Part shown: piece by piece, positions 21,458 to 30,581 of the stretch
Layout: each line of letters starts with the position of its first letter
Position numbering within the stretch: position 1 is the first letter of the stretch
Assembly (NCBI RefSeq): GCF_900129175.1
Contig: NZ_FQUI01000001.1
Location: forward strand, 109,516-173,515
Source: Marinitoga hydrogenitolerans DSM 16785
GTDB lineage: Bacteria > Thermotogota > Thermotogae > Petrotogales > Petrotogaceae
DNA length: 64,000 bases
Direction: 5' to 3'
The notes under the pieces: generated by a model
The model's database searches: none
Told to the model about the DNA's origin: nothing
The model's input: only the letters and a program-made list of their open reading frames with translations
Program-made: the position numbers and the translations under genes

Positions 21458-23626
21458 TTAAAATAAATGATATACCTTAAACATTGAAACAGTAATTAAG
21501 GAAGTTACCGCCATTATTTTTATTAATATATCAAGAGAAGGTCCCACTGTATCTTTTAAAGGATCTCCAACAGTATCTCCAACAACCGAAGCCTTATGTG
21601 CTTCAGAACCTTTACCTTCACCTTCTAAATTACCATTTTCAATATATTTTTTGGCATTGTCCCATGCTCCTCCTGAATTTGCTGTATAAATTGCTAACAT
21701 AACTCCACTAAATGTAGTTCCAGCTAATAAACCACCAACAAAGTCAACACCAAAAATAAATCCTGAAATCAAAGGTGTTAATACAGCAATCAAGGCGGGA
21801 GTCTTCATTTCCTTTAAAGCTCCATCACTACTAATTTTTATACATCTATTATAATCCGGTTTACTCTTACCTTCCATTAAACCAGGTATTTCTCTAAATT
21901 GCCTTCTTATTTCCTCAACCATTTTTTCTGCAGCATTCACAACTGCATCTATTAAATACGCACTGAAGAAATATGGTAATGCCGCTCCGAATAATGCACC
22001 AGCTATTGTTTTCGGACTAATTAAATTAATATTCAAAAGACTTTTTAAATCCACTTGCATATCAGGATTTATTTGAGAATAAACAAATGAAGCAAACAAA
22101 GATAATGCAGCAAATGCAGCCGAACCTATAGCAAATCCTTTACCAATAGCTGCAGTTGTATTACCAACTGAATCAAGAGTGTCTGTTATTTTTCTAACTT
22201 CAGGCTCTAATTTTGCCATTTCACTTATCCCACCAGCATTATCAGCTACAGGACCATATGAATCAACTGACACAGTTGCCGCTACAAACGAAAGCATTCC
22301 CATTGCTGCCATTGCTACGCCGTACAATCCTGAAAAATAATTAGATATTAAAATTCCAAACATCAACATAAATACTGGATATAAAACACTTTTCATACCA
22401 AGAGCCATCCCTTTTGAAATTACAATTGCTGGCCCACCTTTTGCAAATTCCGCCAATTCCTGAGTAGGTCGATATTTGTCGCTAGTATAATATTCAGCTA
22501 ATAATCCTATTATTATACCAGAAAAAATACCCACCACTGCAGAAAGCCATGGGGAATATACTCCAAAACGAAATCCCATTAATTTTAATTCATCACTTGG
22601 TAAGTCTTTCAAATAATATATGCTAAAAATTAATGTAAATATTATTGTTAATCCCGCGGAAGAAAGCAATGACATATTTAATTCTTTATGTGGATTGTTA
22701 GAACTTTTTTTGAATATTACATATAATATTCCTATAATAGCTCCTATAAGTCCTAATACTGTAAAAATAATTGGATATGTCGATAATTTATAAGTTGTAA
22801 TATAAGAAATTTCCTTTACATCCTTTGAAATTAGAAAACTCGCATATAAAACTAGAACAACAGAAGAGATTATAGCTCCAATATAACTTTCCAGTAAATC
22901 AGCACCTAATCCTGCGACGTCTCCAACATTATCCCCTACATTATCTGCAATTGTTGCAGGATTTCTAGGGTCATCTTCGGGTAAAGCTAATTCTGTTTTA
23001 CCAACCAAATCTGCTCCCATATCTGCTGCTTTTGTATATATACCCCCTCCTACTCTGTCAAACATTGCTATAATAGAACATCCAAGAGCATATCCTGATA
23101 TAGTCATTGCAAAAGGTATATAACTTATACCTAACCAATTTTTTACCACAACTATGCTTTCTTTATTTAATTGACCCCTCCAAATTCCAAAAATTATATA
23201 AACCAATATTAATCCCAACAATGCAAATCCAGCAACAGAAAGTCCCATTACACTTCCACCTTGAAAAGCTACTTTAAGTGTTTTTCCCATATTTTTTGTA
23301 ATTCGAGCTTCATTAGCAACTCTAACATTTGCAATTGTAGCCATTTTCATTCCTATATAACCAGCACTCCCACTCATTACAGCACCTAAAACAAAAGCTA
23401 TTCCAACATTGATATCTGTTACAACCATTAAAATAATCGCTATAAAAACAACATATATACCTATAGTTCTATATTCATGATTAATAAATGTTTTAGCTCC
23501 TTCACGAATAGCTAACGCCACTTCTTTCATTTCATCTGTTCCTTCATCAAGTTTTAATACAGAAAAATAATTAAACATTGCAACTGCTAATGCTATCAAT
23601 GGCACAATAATAACGTAATATAACAT
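21458..23626 (-). CDS. hppA: Membrane pyrophosphatase, K+-dependent, probably Na+-pumping
   Basis: This integral membrane enzyme couples PPi hydrolysis to ion export. The 722 residues have about 16 hydrophobic helices. Substrate motifs are present: GGGIYTKAADMGADLVGK, DNVGDNVGDVAGLGADL and the C-terminal GDTVGDPLKDTVGPSL. The GNTTAAIGKGFAIGSAA segment has Ala where K+-independent enzymes have Lys (GNTTKA), which places it in the K+-dependent class. The Thermotoga member of this class pumps Na+, and the Na+-type c subunit in this window agrees, but ion choice is an inference. A run of eight G in GGGGGGGG precedes the ATG as ribosome site. The 63-base gap upstream has only a 6-bp inverted repeat (TTAGTA/TACTAA). 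Confidence 0.96.
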   Translation of the reverse strand: MLYYVIIVPLIALAVAMFNYFSVLKLDEGTDEMKEVALAIREGAKTFINHEYRTIGIYVVFIAIILMVVTDINVGIAFVLGAVMSGSAGYIGMKMATIANVRVANEARITKNMGKTLKVAFQGGSVMGLSVAGFALLGLILVYIIFGIWRGQLNKESIVVVKNWLGISYIPFAMTISGYALGCSIIAMFDRVGGGIYTKAADMGADLVGKTELALPEDDPRNPATIADNVGDNVGDVAGLGADLLESYIGAIISSVVLVLYASFLISKDVKEISYITTYKLSTYPIIFTVLGLIGAIIGILYVIFKKSSNNPHKELNMSLLSSAGLTIIFTLIFSIYYLKDLPSDELKLMGFRFGVYSPWLSAVVGIFSGIIIGLLAEYYTSDKYRPTQELAEFAKGGPAIVISKGMALGMKSVLYPVFMLMFGILISNYFSGLYGVAMAAMGMLSFVAATVSVDSYGPVADNAGGISEMAKLEPEVRKITDTLDSVGNTTAAIGKGFAIGSAAFAALSLFASFVYSQINPDMQVDLKSLLNINLISPKTIAGALFGAALPYFFSAYLIDAVVNAAEKMVEEIRRQFREIPGLMEGKSKPDYNRCIKISSDGALKEMKTPALIAVLTPLISGFIFGVDFVGGLLAGTTFSGVMLAIYTANSGGAWDNAKKYIENGNLEGEGKGSEAHKASVVGDTVGDPLKDTVGPSLDILIKIMAVTSLITVSMFKVYHLF

Positions 23627-23689
23627 ATTGCCCCCCCTTTTTTCATTAGTATTTAATTACTAATATATATTAAGAATTTTTATGTAAAT

Positions 23690-24781
23690 TTAATTAAAAA
23701 ATGTAATTTTTTCTATTTCATCAATGAGTTCATATATAAAATCAAATTCAAATTTTTTCAATTCTTTTTTCATACTAAAAAAAGCTTCTCTAAATAATAT
23801 TTGAGAATTTCCCGCTTTAATCTCAATAGCACATTCCAGCATTGCATTAAATAAATCTGATGTACGTACATATCTTCCATATTCTCCTTCAAACGGATTA
23901 ATCATATAATGCTTAAATCTATTAAAAATTTCTTCAGTGTCTTCATCGCCAATCAACCATTCGTCAATCATTTCCTCTTCAATATTCGATATTATATTTT
24001 CTAATCCTTCAACTTTCTTTTTAGTGGGTGTAATCACATCACCGGTAAATGCTTCTGGAAAATCATGTAAAACACTTGCAATTATTATTTCATCTAATAA
24101 CTGTTTATCTTTATTATTATTTAAATAATAAAATATAATTGAAGATGAAATTACCATAAAAGTATGCGAAGATACTGAGCTTTTTATATTTCTATAATTT
24201 TTATTCCATCTATACATAGTTGTCATTCTTGTTGAAGTCTTTAACACGTAATTTAGTATATTTTCTAAATCATTTATATATGGTAATTTTAACCTTAAAT
24301 CTCTCAATTTTTTTTCTGTTTCTTGCTTGGGAGCCTCGAAATATTCCGGAAATATTCGACTATTGATTTCAATTTCTTTTAGTGATACCATTAAATCAAT
24401 AAAATTAGCATACCCCTCAAAATTCCTATCGTAATCAGCTTCAAAAAATTGCATAATCTTATTTTCTTTTAACTCGTTATAGCTCTTTTGAAGTACTTTT
24501 TCCCAAATTTTTTCATCCTTTTTCAAAATTCTTTTTTTAGTATCTAAAGAAACATCGGATAATATAATTTTCGGCAATTCTTTAAAAATCTTAGCTTTTA
24601 TATTATTTGAAATAGATAAGTTTTTACCTTTTTTATTTAGAAATTCTATGGCTATCAATTCTAATAAAAGACTATGAAAAACATTATCCGCTTCAGTAAA
24701 CCTTAATAAAGCCGGTCTGTTATTCCATCTATAAATTGTAAATAAATTCGTTAAATTATATATACTCTTCCCCAAACCCAT
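23690..24781 (-). CDS. Tandem-duplicated HD-domain hydrolase (YfbR-like)
   Basis: The C-terminal half is an HD hydrolase related to YfbR-type 5'-nucleotidases: YRWNKN at 190, H206, H239-D240 in LHDFPEAFTGDV, and D309 in RTSDLF. The N-terminal half repeats the same layout: YRWNNR at 17, H36, then KELPKIILSDV at 67-77 where H-D has become K-E, and D129 in NFIDLM. The protein is thus an internal duplication with one active-looking and one degenerate site; YfbR works as a dimer, so this may be a fused pseudo-dimer. The substrate is unknown. The start has a TAGGTGA site. It lies 4 bases after holA. Confidence 0.75.
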   Translation of the reverse strand: MGLGKSIYNLTNLFTIYRWNNRPALLRFTEADNVFHSLLLELIAIEFLNKKGKNLSISNNIKAKIFKELPKIILSDVSLDTKKRILKKDEKIWEKVLQKSYNELKENKIMQFFEADYDRNFEGYANFIDLMVSLKEIEINSRIFPEYFEAPKQETEKKLRDLRLKLPYINDLENILNYVLKTSTRMTTMYRWNKNYRNIKSSVSSHTFMVISSSIIFYYLNNNKDKQLLDEIIIASVLHDFPEAFTGDVITPTKKKVEGLENIISNIEEEMIDEWLIGDEDTEEIFNRFKHYMINPFEGEYGRYVRTSDLFNAMLECAIEIKAGNSQILFREAFFSMKKELKKFEFDFIYELIDEIEKITFFN

Positions 24782-24785
24782 ATTA

Positions 24786-25748
24786 TCACCTACATATATT
24801 TTGTATTAAATTCATTAATATTAAATCTGTTTTCTCTCCTGACTTTGCCATTTTATCATACTCCTCTAATTTAATAATAATATTCATTATATCTTTTTTA
24901 CTATAAAAAAGTGTATGGTTTGCATAAAAATCTTTTTCATTTTTAAACTTTACGCCTAAAAATTTTTTTACCCTCATTTTCGAGACATTTGTTACTTGAG
25001 ATATTTTTTGAACTTCAGGCCAGCTAAATTTCTTTTTTTGCTCTACACTAATTATAACACGATATAAATCAAAAAAGTATTTAAAAAGATATCCTAATAG
25101 AAAAATAATATTAAAATCCTGAGAAGATAATAAATTTTTTGCTACTTCTAAAACCTCTTCTTTTCTTTTAGAGGATAATAAATATGAAAACTTTTCAAAA
25201 TCTATATTGACATACGAAAATCCAATTTCTTTCACATCTTCTTTTTTTATAAATCCATTAGAATATATAGACATCTTTCTTATCTCTTCAAATAAATAAT
25301 TATCATTATTTCCATACATCTCCAAAATATATTGAATCGCATCATCTTGTATCTCACTATTAAAAAAACTTGCAATTTCTTTTACATAATCTTTCCATTT
25401 TTTTTCTTCCCATGGTTTTGGAAGATTACATTCTATTTGTTTATTAAAATCCGATTTAACTTTTGTATTACTTAATATGATTAATTTTTCTATACTATCC
25501 GAATAAAATTCTTTAATAATTTTAGAAATTTCATTCTGTTCTTTTTTATTAAACTTATCAAAATCTTTTATTATTAAAATTTTTTTATCCCCAAATAACG
25601 AATTAGATTGCATATTATTTTTAATCTCATTAATTGGATTTTGAGAGTTTGGAGAAATTTTCACAATATTTAATTCTTTTTCATATAGCTGTTTTAATGC
25701 CATTTCTTTTTTTATATTAGAATCACCGAATATTAATATTTTTTCCAT
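24786..25748 (-). CDS. holA: DNA polymerase III delta subunit
   Basis: Delta opens the beta clamp inside the clamp loader. The 320 residues have an N-terminal Rossmann-like domain (ILIFGDSNIKKEMALKQLY, and KKILIIKDFDKF for the strand after helix 3), a lid region with ILEMYGNNDNYLFEEIRK matching the conserved G-x-D-x-x-x-L-x-x-E segment, and a C-terminal helical collar domain. The ATG three codons further upstream is rejected because AGGAG abuts it directly; AGGAG is 9 bases from this one. It overlaps the ftsI 3' end by 26 bases. Confidence 0.88.
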   Translation of the reverse strand: MEKILIFGDSNIKKEMALKQLYEKELNIVKISPNSQNPINEIKNNMQSNSLFGDKKILIIKDFDKFNKKEQNEISKIIKEFYSDSIEKLIILSNTKVKSDFNKQIECNLPKPWEEKKWKDYVKEIASFFNSEIQDDAIQYILEMYGNNDNYLFEEIRKMSIYSNGFIKKEDVKEIGFSYVNIDFEKFSYLLSSKRKEEVLEVAKNLLSSQDFNIIFLLGYLFKYFFDLYRVIISVEQKKKFSWPEVQKISQVTNVSKMRVKKFLGVKFKNEKDFYANHTLFYSKKDIMNIIIKLEEYDKMAKSGEKTDLILMNLIQNICR

Positions 25749-27426
25749 CTTTTTCATCTCCTAAATACAATATCACATAATCTATTTTATCTATTTCATA
25801 AGAAACATTTGGTTTTTGATTTAAAACATAATTTCCTTTACCAGATAAAATTATCCTTTTTTCATCTATTCCTAAAGATTTCAAAATATATAAAGCCTCC
25901 GTTAACTTCATACCTTTAAGATTTGGCAAATAACCATCAAAAAATTTTACTCTCTCTGGATATTTAAATTCTTCTAATCTATAAAATATATTTGTAGCAA
26001 CAGGTGCTGCTACTTCTCCTCCATAATATTCTTTCTTGGGATCATCTATAATCGATACTATTGTATATTTTGGTTTTGATGCCGGGAAAAAACCTACAAA
26101 TAATGAATAATACTTATCAGAATATCCTTTGCCAGCAATAGCTTTTTGAGCTGTTCCTGTTTTTCCAGCTATTAAAACTCCAGGTTTATACGCCTTTCTG
26201 GCAGTTCCTTTAAGCATAGTATATCTTAACCAATCTCTCATTAAATTTGCTATTTCAGGAGAAAATATTTGATAACCCTGACTATCTTTATTTTCTAAAA
26301 ATGTCGGTTTTATATATTTCCCTTCATTAGCAAAAATATTAAATATTGAAACTAATTGAATAGGTGTAACTCCAATTCCTTGACCTATTGCAATTTGATA
26401 AGGTGTTATCTTATACCAACTTTTAGGTTTTTTAAAAACTCCAGAAATCTCTTTTTTAAACTCTATTCCCGTTTTTTCTCCAAATCCCATTTGTTCCAAT
26501 TTATTATATAACCAATCATTAGAAAAATTTTCTATGATTTTTTGCATTACTTTTACTGCAGCAACATTCGACGAATATGCAATGGCATCTTTTGCATCTA
26601 TATTGGTAAAATAATGTCCCTCCACCTCACTTATAGTAAAATTTACATCTGGGACTGGTGTAATATTATAGGACAATTCGAATTTTTGATATGGTGAAAT
26701 CAATCCTTCCTCAAGAGCAATAGAATAAATTATTGGTTTCATCGTAGATCCTGGTTCTATATACCCCATAAACGCCATATTCCAAGGATAATTTGAAACA
26801 GCTGCCCGTATTTTTCCTGTTTTTGTTTCCATTATTATCACAGTTCCGCCTTCTGCATTTTGTTCGCTTATCATATCAGACAATTCTTCATAAGCAATCT
26901 TTTGCAATTTCAAATCTAGAGATAATTTGATTCTTTCTTTACTGTCTAATAGTCCCATTTCATATAAAAATGGTTCAATTCCATACTCCGTTTTCCCTTT
27001 TTCTCCTACATTTTTCCTCAAATCATAAGATGTATTATATATTCTTTCATACGTTTTATAAATTCTCGAATATCTAAGAATACTATCAGGTATGTACGTT
27101 TTCAATTCAAGAATATCACTGTATTTTCCTAATAATACATGTGTTTTTTTATAATCTTCTTTTTTTAAAAAACGGTTTAATTGAGACTCTAACTTTTCTA
27201 ACTTATCTCTTTTTTTTATAGTTTCTAAATCTAACCATACTTCATATATTGTTTTGTCAACAGCAATAATGCGACCTTTTTCGTCTGTTAAGGTCGCTAA
27301 TTTTTTACTACTTTCATTTATTTTATAACTCTCATTTACCTCATATGATTTCAAAAACAAAACATAGGAAATTAATACGAGATACAGAATAATAATAGTG
27401 ATAAGTGTTAATCGTCTGCGTAGCAC
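25723..27426 (-). CDS. ftsI: Penicillin-binding protein, FtsI/PBP2-type transpeptidase
   Basis: This class B transpeptidase cross-links septal peptidoglycan. It has an N-terminal membrane anchor (about residues 8-25), a short dimerisation region, and the transpeptidase motifs S227-x-x-K230 (GSTMKP), S285-S-N287 and K422-T-G424. After residue 490 comes a PASTA-like domain (LPNLKGMKLTEALYILKSLG). It stands in a dcw-type order after rsmH and an ftsL-like gene, which supports FtsI over an elongation PBP2. Length (567) is a little short for FtsI because the N-terminal region is compact. Confidence 0.9.
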   Translation of the reverse strand: MLRRRLTLITIIILYLVLISYVLFLKSYEVNESYKINESSKKLATLTDEKGRIIAVDKTIYEVWLDLETIKKRDKLEKLESQLNRFLKKEDYKKTHVLLGKYSDILELKTYIPDSILRYSRIYKTYERIYNTSYDLRKNVGEKGKTEYGIEPFLYEMGLLDSKERIKLSLDLKLQKIAYEELSDMISEQNAEGGTVIIMETKTGKIRAAVSNYPWNMAFMGYIEPGSTMKPIIYSIALEEGLISPYQKFELSYNITPVPDVNFTISEVEGHYFTNIDAKDAIAYSSNVAAVKVMQKIIENFSNDWLYNKLEQMGFGEKTGIEFKKEISGVFKKPKSWYKITPYQIAIGQGIGVTPIQLVSIFNIFANEGKYIKPTFLENKDSQGYQIFSPEIANLMRDWLRYTMLKGTARKAYKPGVLIAGKTGTAQKAIAGKGYSDKYYSLFVGFFPASKPKYTIVSIIDDPKKEYYGGEVAAPVATNIFYRLEEFKYPERVKFFDGYLPNLKGMKLTEALYILKSLGIDEKRIILSGKGNYVLNQKPNVSYEIDKIDYVILYLGDEKDGKNINIR

Positions 27427-27430
27427 AAAA

Positions 27431-27706
27431 TTAATCTTCCTCCATCACAATAAGTGCCTGTTTATAAAACTCAAGTTCTGTACTAACTGTTTGAATTTTT
27501 GTGTGATAGTCTGAAAGCCTCGAATTTAGAACAGAAACGTTATTTTTCAACGTTTGTATTTTGTTGCCAAAATTCAAGGTTGAAATCACAAATCCGATTA
27601 TAGTAATAATCAAAAAAGAAAAAATTACAAATGTAGCAGAGATACTTTTAACCTGTTGTATCGTTTTTTGGTTTACACCAGGAAAAAACTTTAATTGTTT
27701 TTCCAT
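27431..27706 (-). CDS. ftsL: FtsL-like division protein
   Basis: A 91-residue bitopic protein: a short cytoplasmic N-terminus, one membrane helix (about residues 24-45) and a heptad-like coiled coil from residue 48 to the end. Sequence identity with known FtsL is not visible by eye, but FtsL is poorly conserved, and the place between rsmH and ftsI with 4- and 14-base gaps is the usual one. FtsL would link FtsI/FtsW with FtsB at the septum. The call is mostly from position and topology. Confidence 0.7.
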   Translation of the reverse strand: MEKQLKFFPGVNQKTIQQVKSISATFVIFSFLIITIIGFVISTLNFGNKIQTLKNNVSVLNSRLSDYHTKIQTVSTELEFYKQALIVMEED

Positions 27707-27720
27707 AGTTCAGCCCCCTT

Positions 27721-28658
<938 letters not shown>

Positions 28659-28664
<6 letters not shown>

Positions 28665-28683
28665 AAGATTTTATCTTTTGTAT
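28659..28683 (-). terminator. Second terminator hairpin after the ABC exporter
   Basis: An 11-bp perfect stem (28659-28669 with 28673-28683) and a 3-base loop, followed on the minus strand by TTTTTAAT. It is AT-rich and may serve as a backup to the hairpin just upstream. Confidence 0.6.
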
Positions 28684-28694
28684 TAATTTTTATG

Positions 28695-28731
28695 AAAAAA
28701 GGATCCCTTATATAAAAAGGCATCCTTTTAT
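28695..28731 (-). terminator. Terminator after the ABC exporter
   Basis: AAAAGGATGCCTT pairs with AAGGGATCCTTTT (one mismatch) around an AT loop and runs into TTTTTT on the minus strand. It starts 6 bases after the stop of the second ABC subunit. Confidence 0.8.
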
Positions 28732-28736
28732 ATTTA

Positions 28737-30581
28737 TTATATTTCTTCCGCAAGTTCAAACTGGGCATTATACAAACTCGCATAAAATCCTTTCTTTTTA
28801 AGCAATTCATCATGTGTTCCTTGTTCTATAACATCTCCTTCATTCATAACAATTATTAAATCTGCATTTTTTATAGTAGATAATCTATGTGCTATTACAA
28901 AACTCGTTCTGTTTTTCATTAACCTTTCCATAGCCTGTTGCACCTTTAACTCTGTTCTTGTATCAACAGAACTTGTAGCTTCATCTAAAATTAAAATTTT
29001 AGGATTGGCTAAAAAAGCTCTAGCAATAGTAATTAACTGCTTTTCTCCTTGAGAAATATTATTTATTTCTTCATTAATAACCATATTATATCCCCCAGGT
29101 AAAGCGTGAACAAAACTATCTACATGTGCCATTTTTGCAGCTTCTATAACTTCCTCATCCGTTGCATCCAATTTTCCATATCTAATATTTTCCATTATAG
29201 TTCCATTAAATAACCATGTATCCTGTAACACCATTCCAAATAATGATCTTAAATCATATCTTGAAAATTCTCGAATATCATAATCATCTATTAAAATTGC
29301 TCCATCATTTACATCATAAAATCGCATTAATAATTTTACTAAAGTTGTTTTTCCTGCACCTGTTGGACCTACTATTGCCACAGTCTGTCCAGGATGAATA
29401 ATTTCCGAAAAGTTCTTTATTACTATTTTTTTCGGATTATATCCAAATTTCACATTTCTAAACTCTACCTTTCCTTTTATTTTCTTTAAATCTATCGTTG
29501 TTTTTTTATCTTCTATTTCTTCTTCTTTATCCAAAAATTCAAAAACACGTTCTGCTGAAGCTGCTGTTTGCTGGAATATATTAGAAATATTTGCAACTTG
29601 AGCTATCGGCTGTGTAAATGATCTCATATATTGTATAAAAGCTTGTATATCTCCAACCTCTATTATCCTTTTTACTACAAACCAACCTCCCATTACTGCA
29701 ACTATTACATATCCAAGATTTCCTACAAAATTCATTATAGGCATCATCATACTTGACAAAAATTGAGACTTCCATTCGGACTTATATAACTCATCATTCA
29801 TAATATTAAACTTTTTTATACTTTTCTCTTCACCATTAAAAGCTTTTACAATAACATGCCCACCATACATTTCTTCTACATGCCCATTAACATGCCCAAG
29901 ATATTCTTGTCTTTTTTTAAAATATTTTTGAGAATGTTTTATAATAAACATCATTAACCCAGCAGATATAGGTAAAACTATTAATGCTATTAAAGTCATT
30001 TGCCAACTAATAGTTATCATCATTATTACAACACCAATAATCATTGTGATTGAAGTAATAATTTGAGATAAACTTTGATTTAATGTTTGTGTTATTGTAT
30101 CTACATCATTTGTAATTCTCGACAATATTTCACCATGATTTGTACCATCAAAATATTTCAAAGGCATTTTGTGGATTTTTTCCATAATCTCTTTTCTTAA
30201 ATTATATGTTACTTTCATAGAAATTCCTGACATAAGCCATCCCTGAATATATCCAAACAAAGCACTTAATACATATATGCCAAGAAGTATTATCATTGTA
30301 TTTGCTATATATGAAAAATCTATTCCTGCCTTACCCATTATTTTTCCCATAACACCTTCAAATATTTTCGTGGTAACCTTTCCAAGAATTTTAGGTCCTA
30401 CTATAGAAAAAATCGCACTGGCCATAGCAAAGAGTATTGATATTAACAATGTCCATTTATATTGATTCAAATATGCTATTAATCTTTTCATTGTACCTTT
30501 AAAATCCTTTGCCTTTTCAACAGGTCCACGCATCATTGGACCTCCACCTGGTCCTCTATTTCCTCTTTGCTCTTTGCTCAT
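28737..30581 (-). CDS. ABC exporter subunit with the catalytic Walker B (heterodimer partner)
   Basis: A half-transporter of 614 residues: a Gly/Pro/Arg-rich N-terminus, six membrane helices (about 38-330), then an ATPase domain with Walker A GPTGAGKTTL, Q-loop FGMVLQDTWLF, Walker B ILILDEATSSVD with the catalytic Glu, and His switch FVIAHRLST. Its signature motif is NISQGEKQ instead of LSGGQ. The partner subunit has the opposite pattern, as in the Thermotoga TM287/288 pair: one full and one degenerate ATP site. It overlaps the partner by 4 bases (ATGA). Such exporters move drugs or lipids; the cargo here is unknown. Confidence 0.93.
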   Translation of the reverse strand: MSKEQRGNRGPGGGPMMRGPVEKAKDFKGTMKRLIAYLNQYKWTLLISILFAMASAIFSIVGPKILGKVTTKIFEGVMGKIMGKAGIDFSYIANTMIILLGIYVLSALFGYIQGWLMSGISMKVTYNLRKEIMEKIHKMPLKYFDGTNHGEILSRITNDVDTITQTLNQSLSQIITSITMIIGVVIMMITISWQMTLIALIVLPISAGLMMFIIKHSQKYFKKRQEYLGHVNGHVEEMYGGHVIVKAFNGEEKSIKKFNIMNDELYKSEWKSQFLSSMMMPIMNFVGNLGYVIVAVMGGWFVVKRIIEVGDIQAFIQYMRSFTQPIAQVANISNIFQQTAASAERVFEFLDKEEEIEDKKTTIDLKKIKGKVEFRNVKFGYNPKKIVIKNFSEIIHPGQTVAIVGPTGAGKTTLVKLLMRFYDVNDGAILIDDYDIREFSRYDLRSLFGMVLQDTWLFNGTIMENIRYGKLDATDEEVIEAAKMAHVDSFVHALPGGYNMVINEEINNISQGEKQLITIARAFLANPKILILDEATSSVDTRTELKVQQAMERLMKNRTSFVIAHRLSTIKNADLIIVMNEGDVIEQGTHDELLKKKGFYASLYNAQFELAEEI

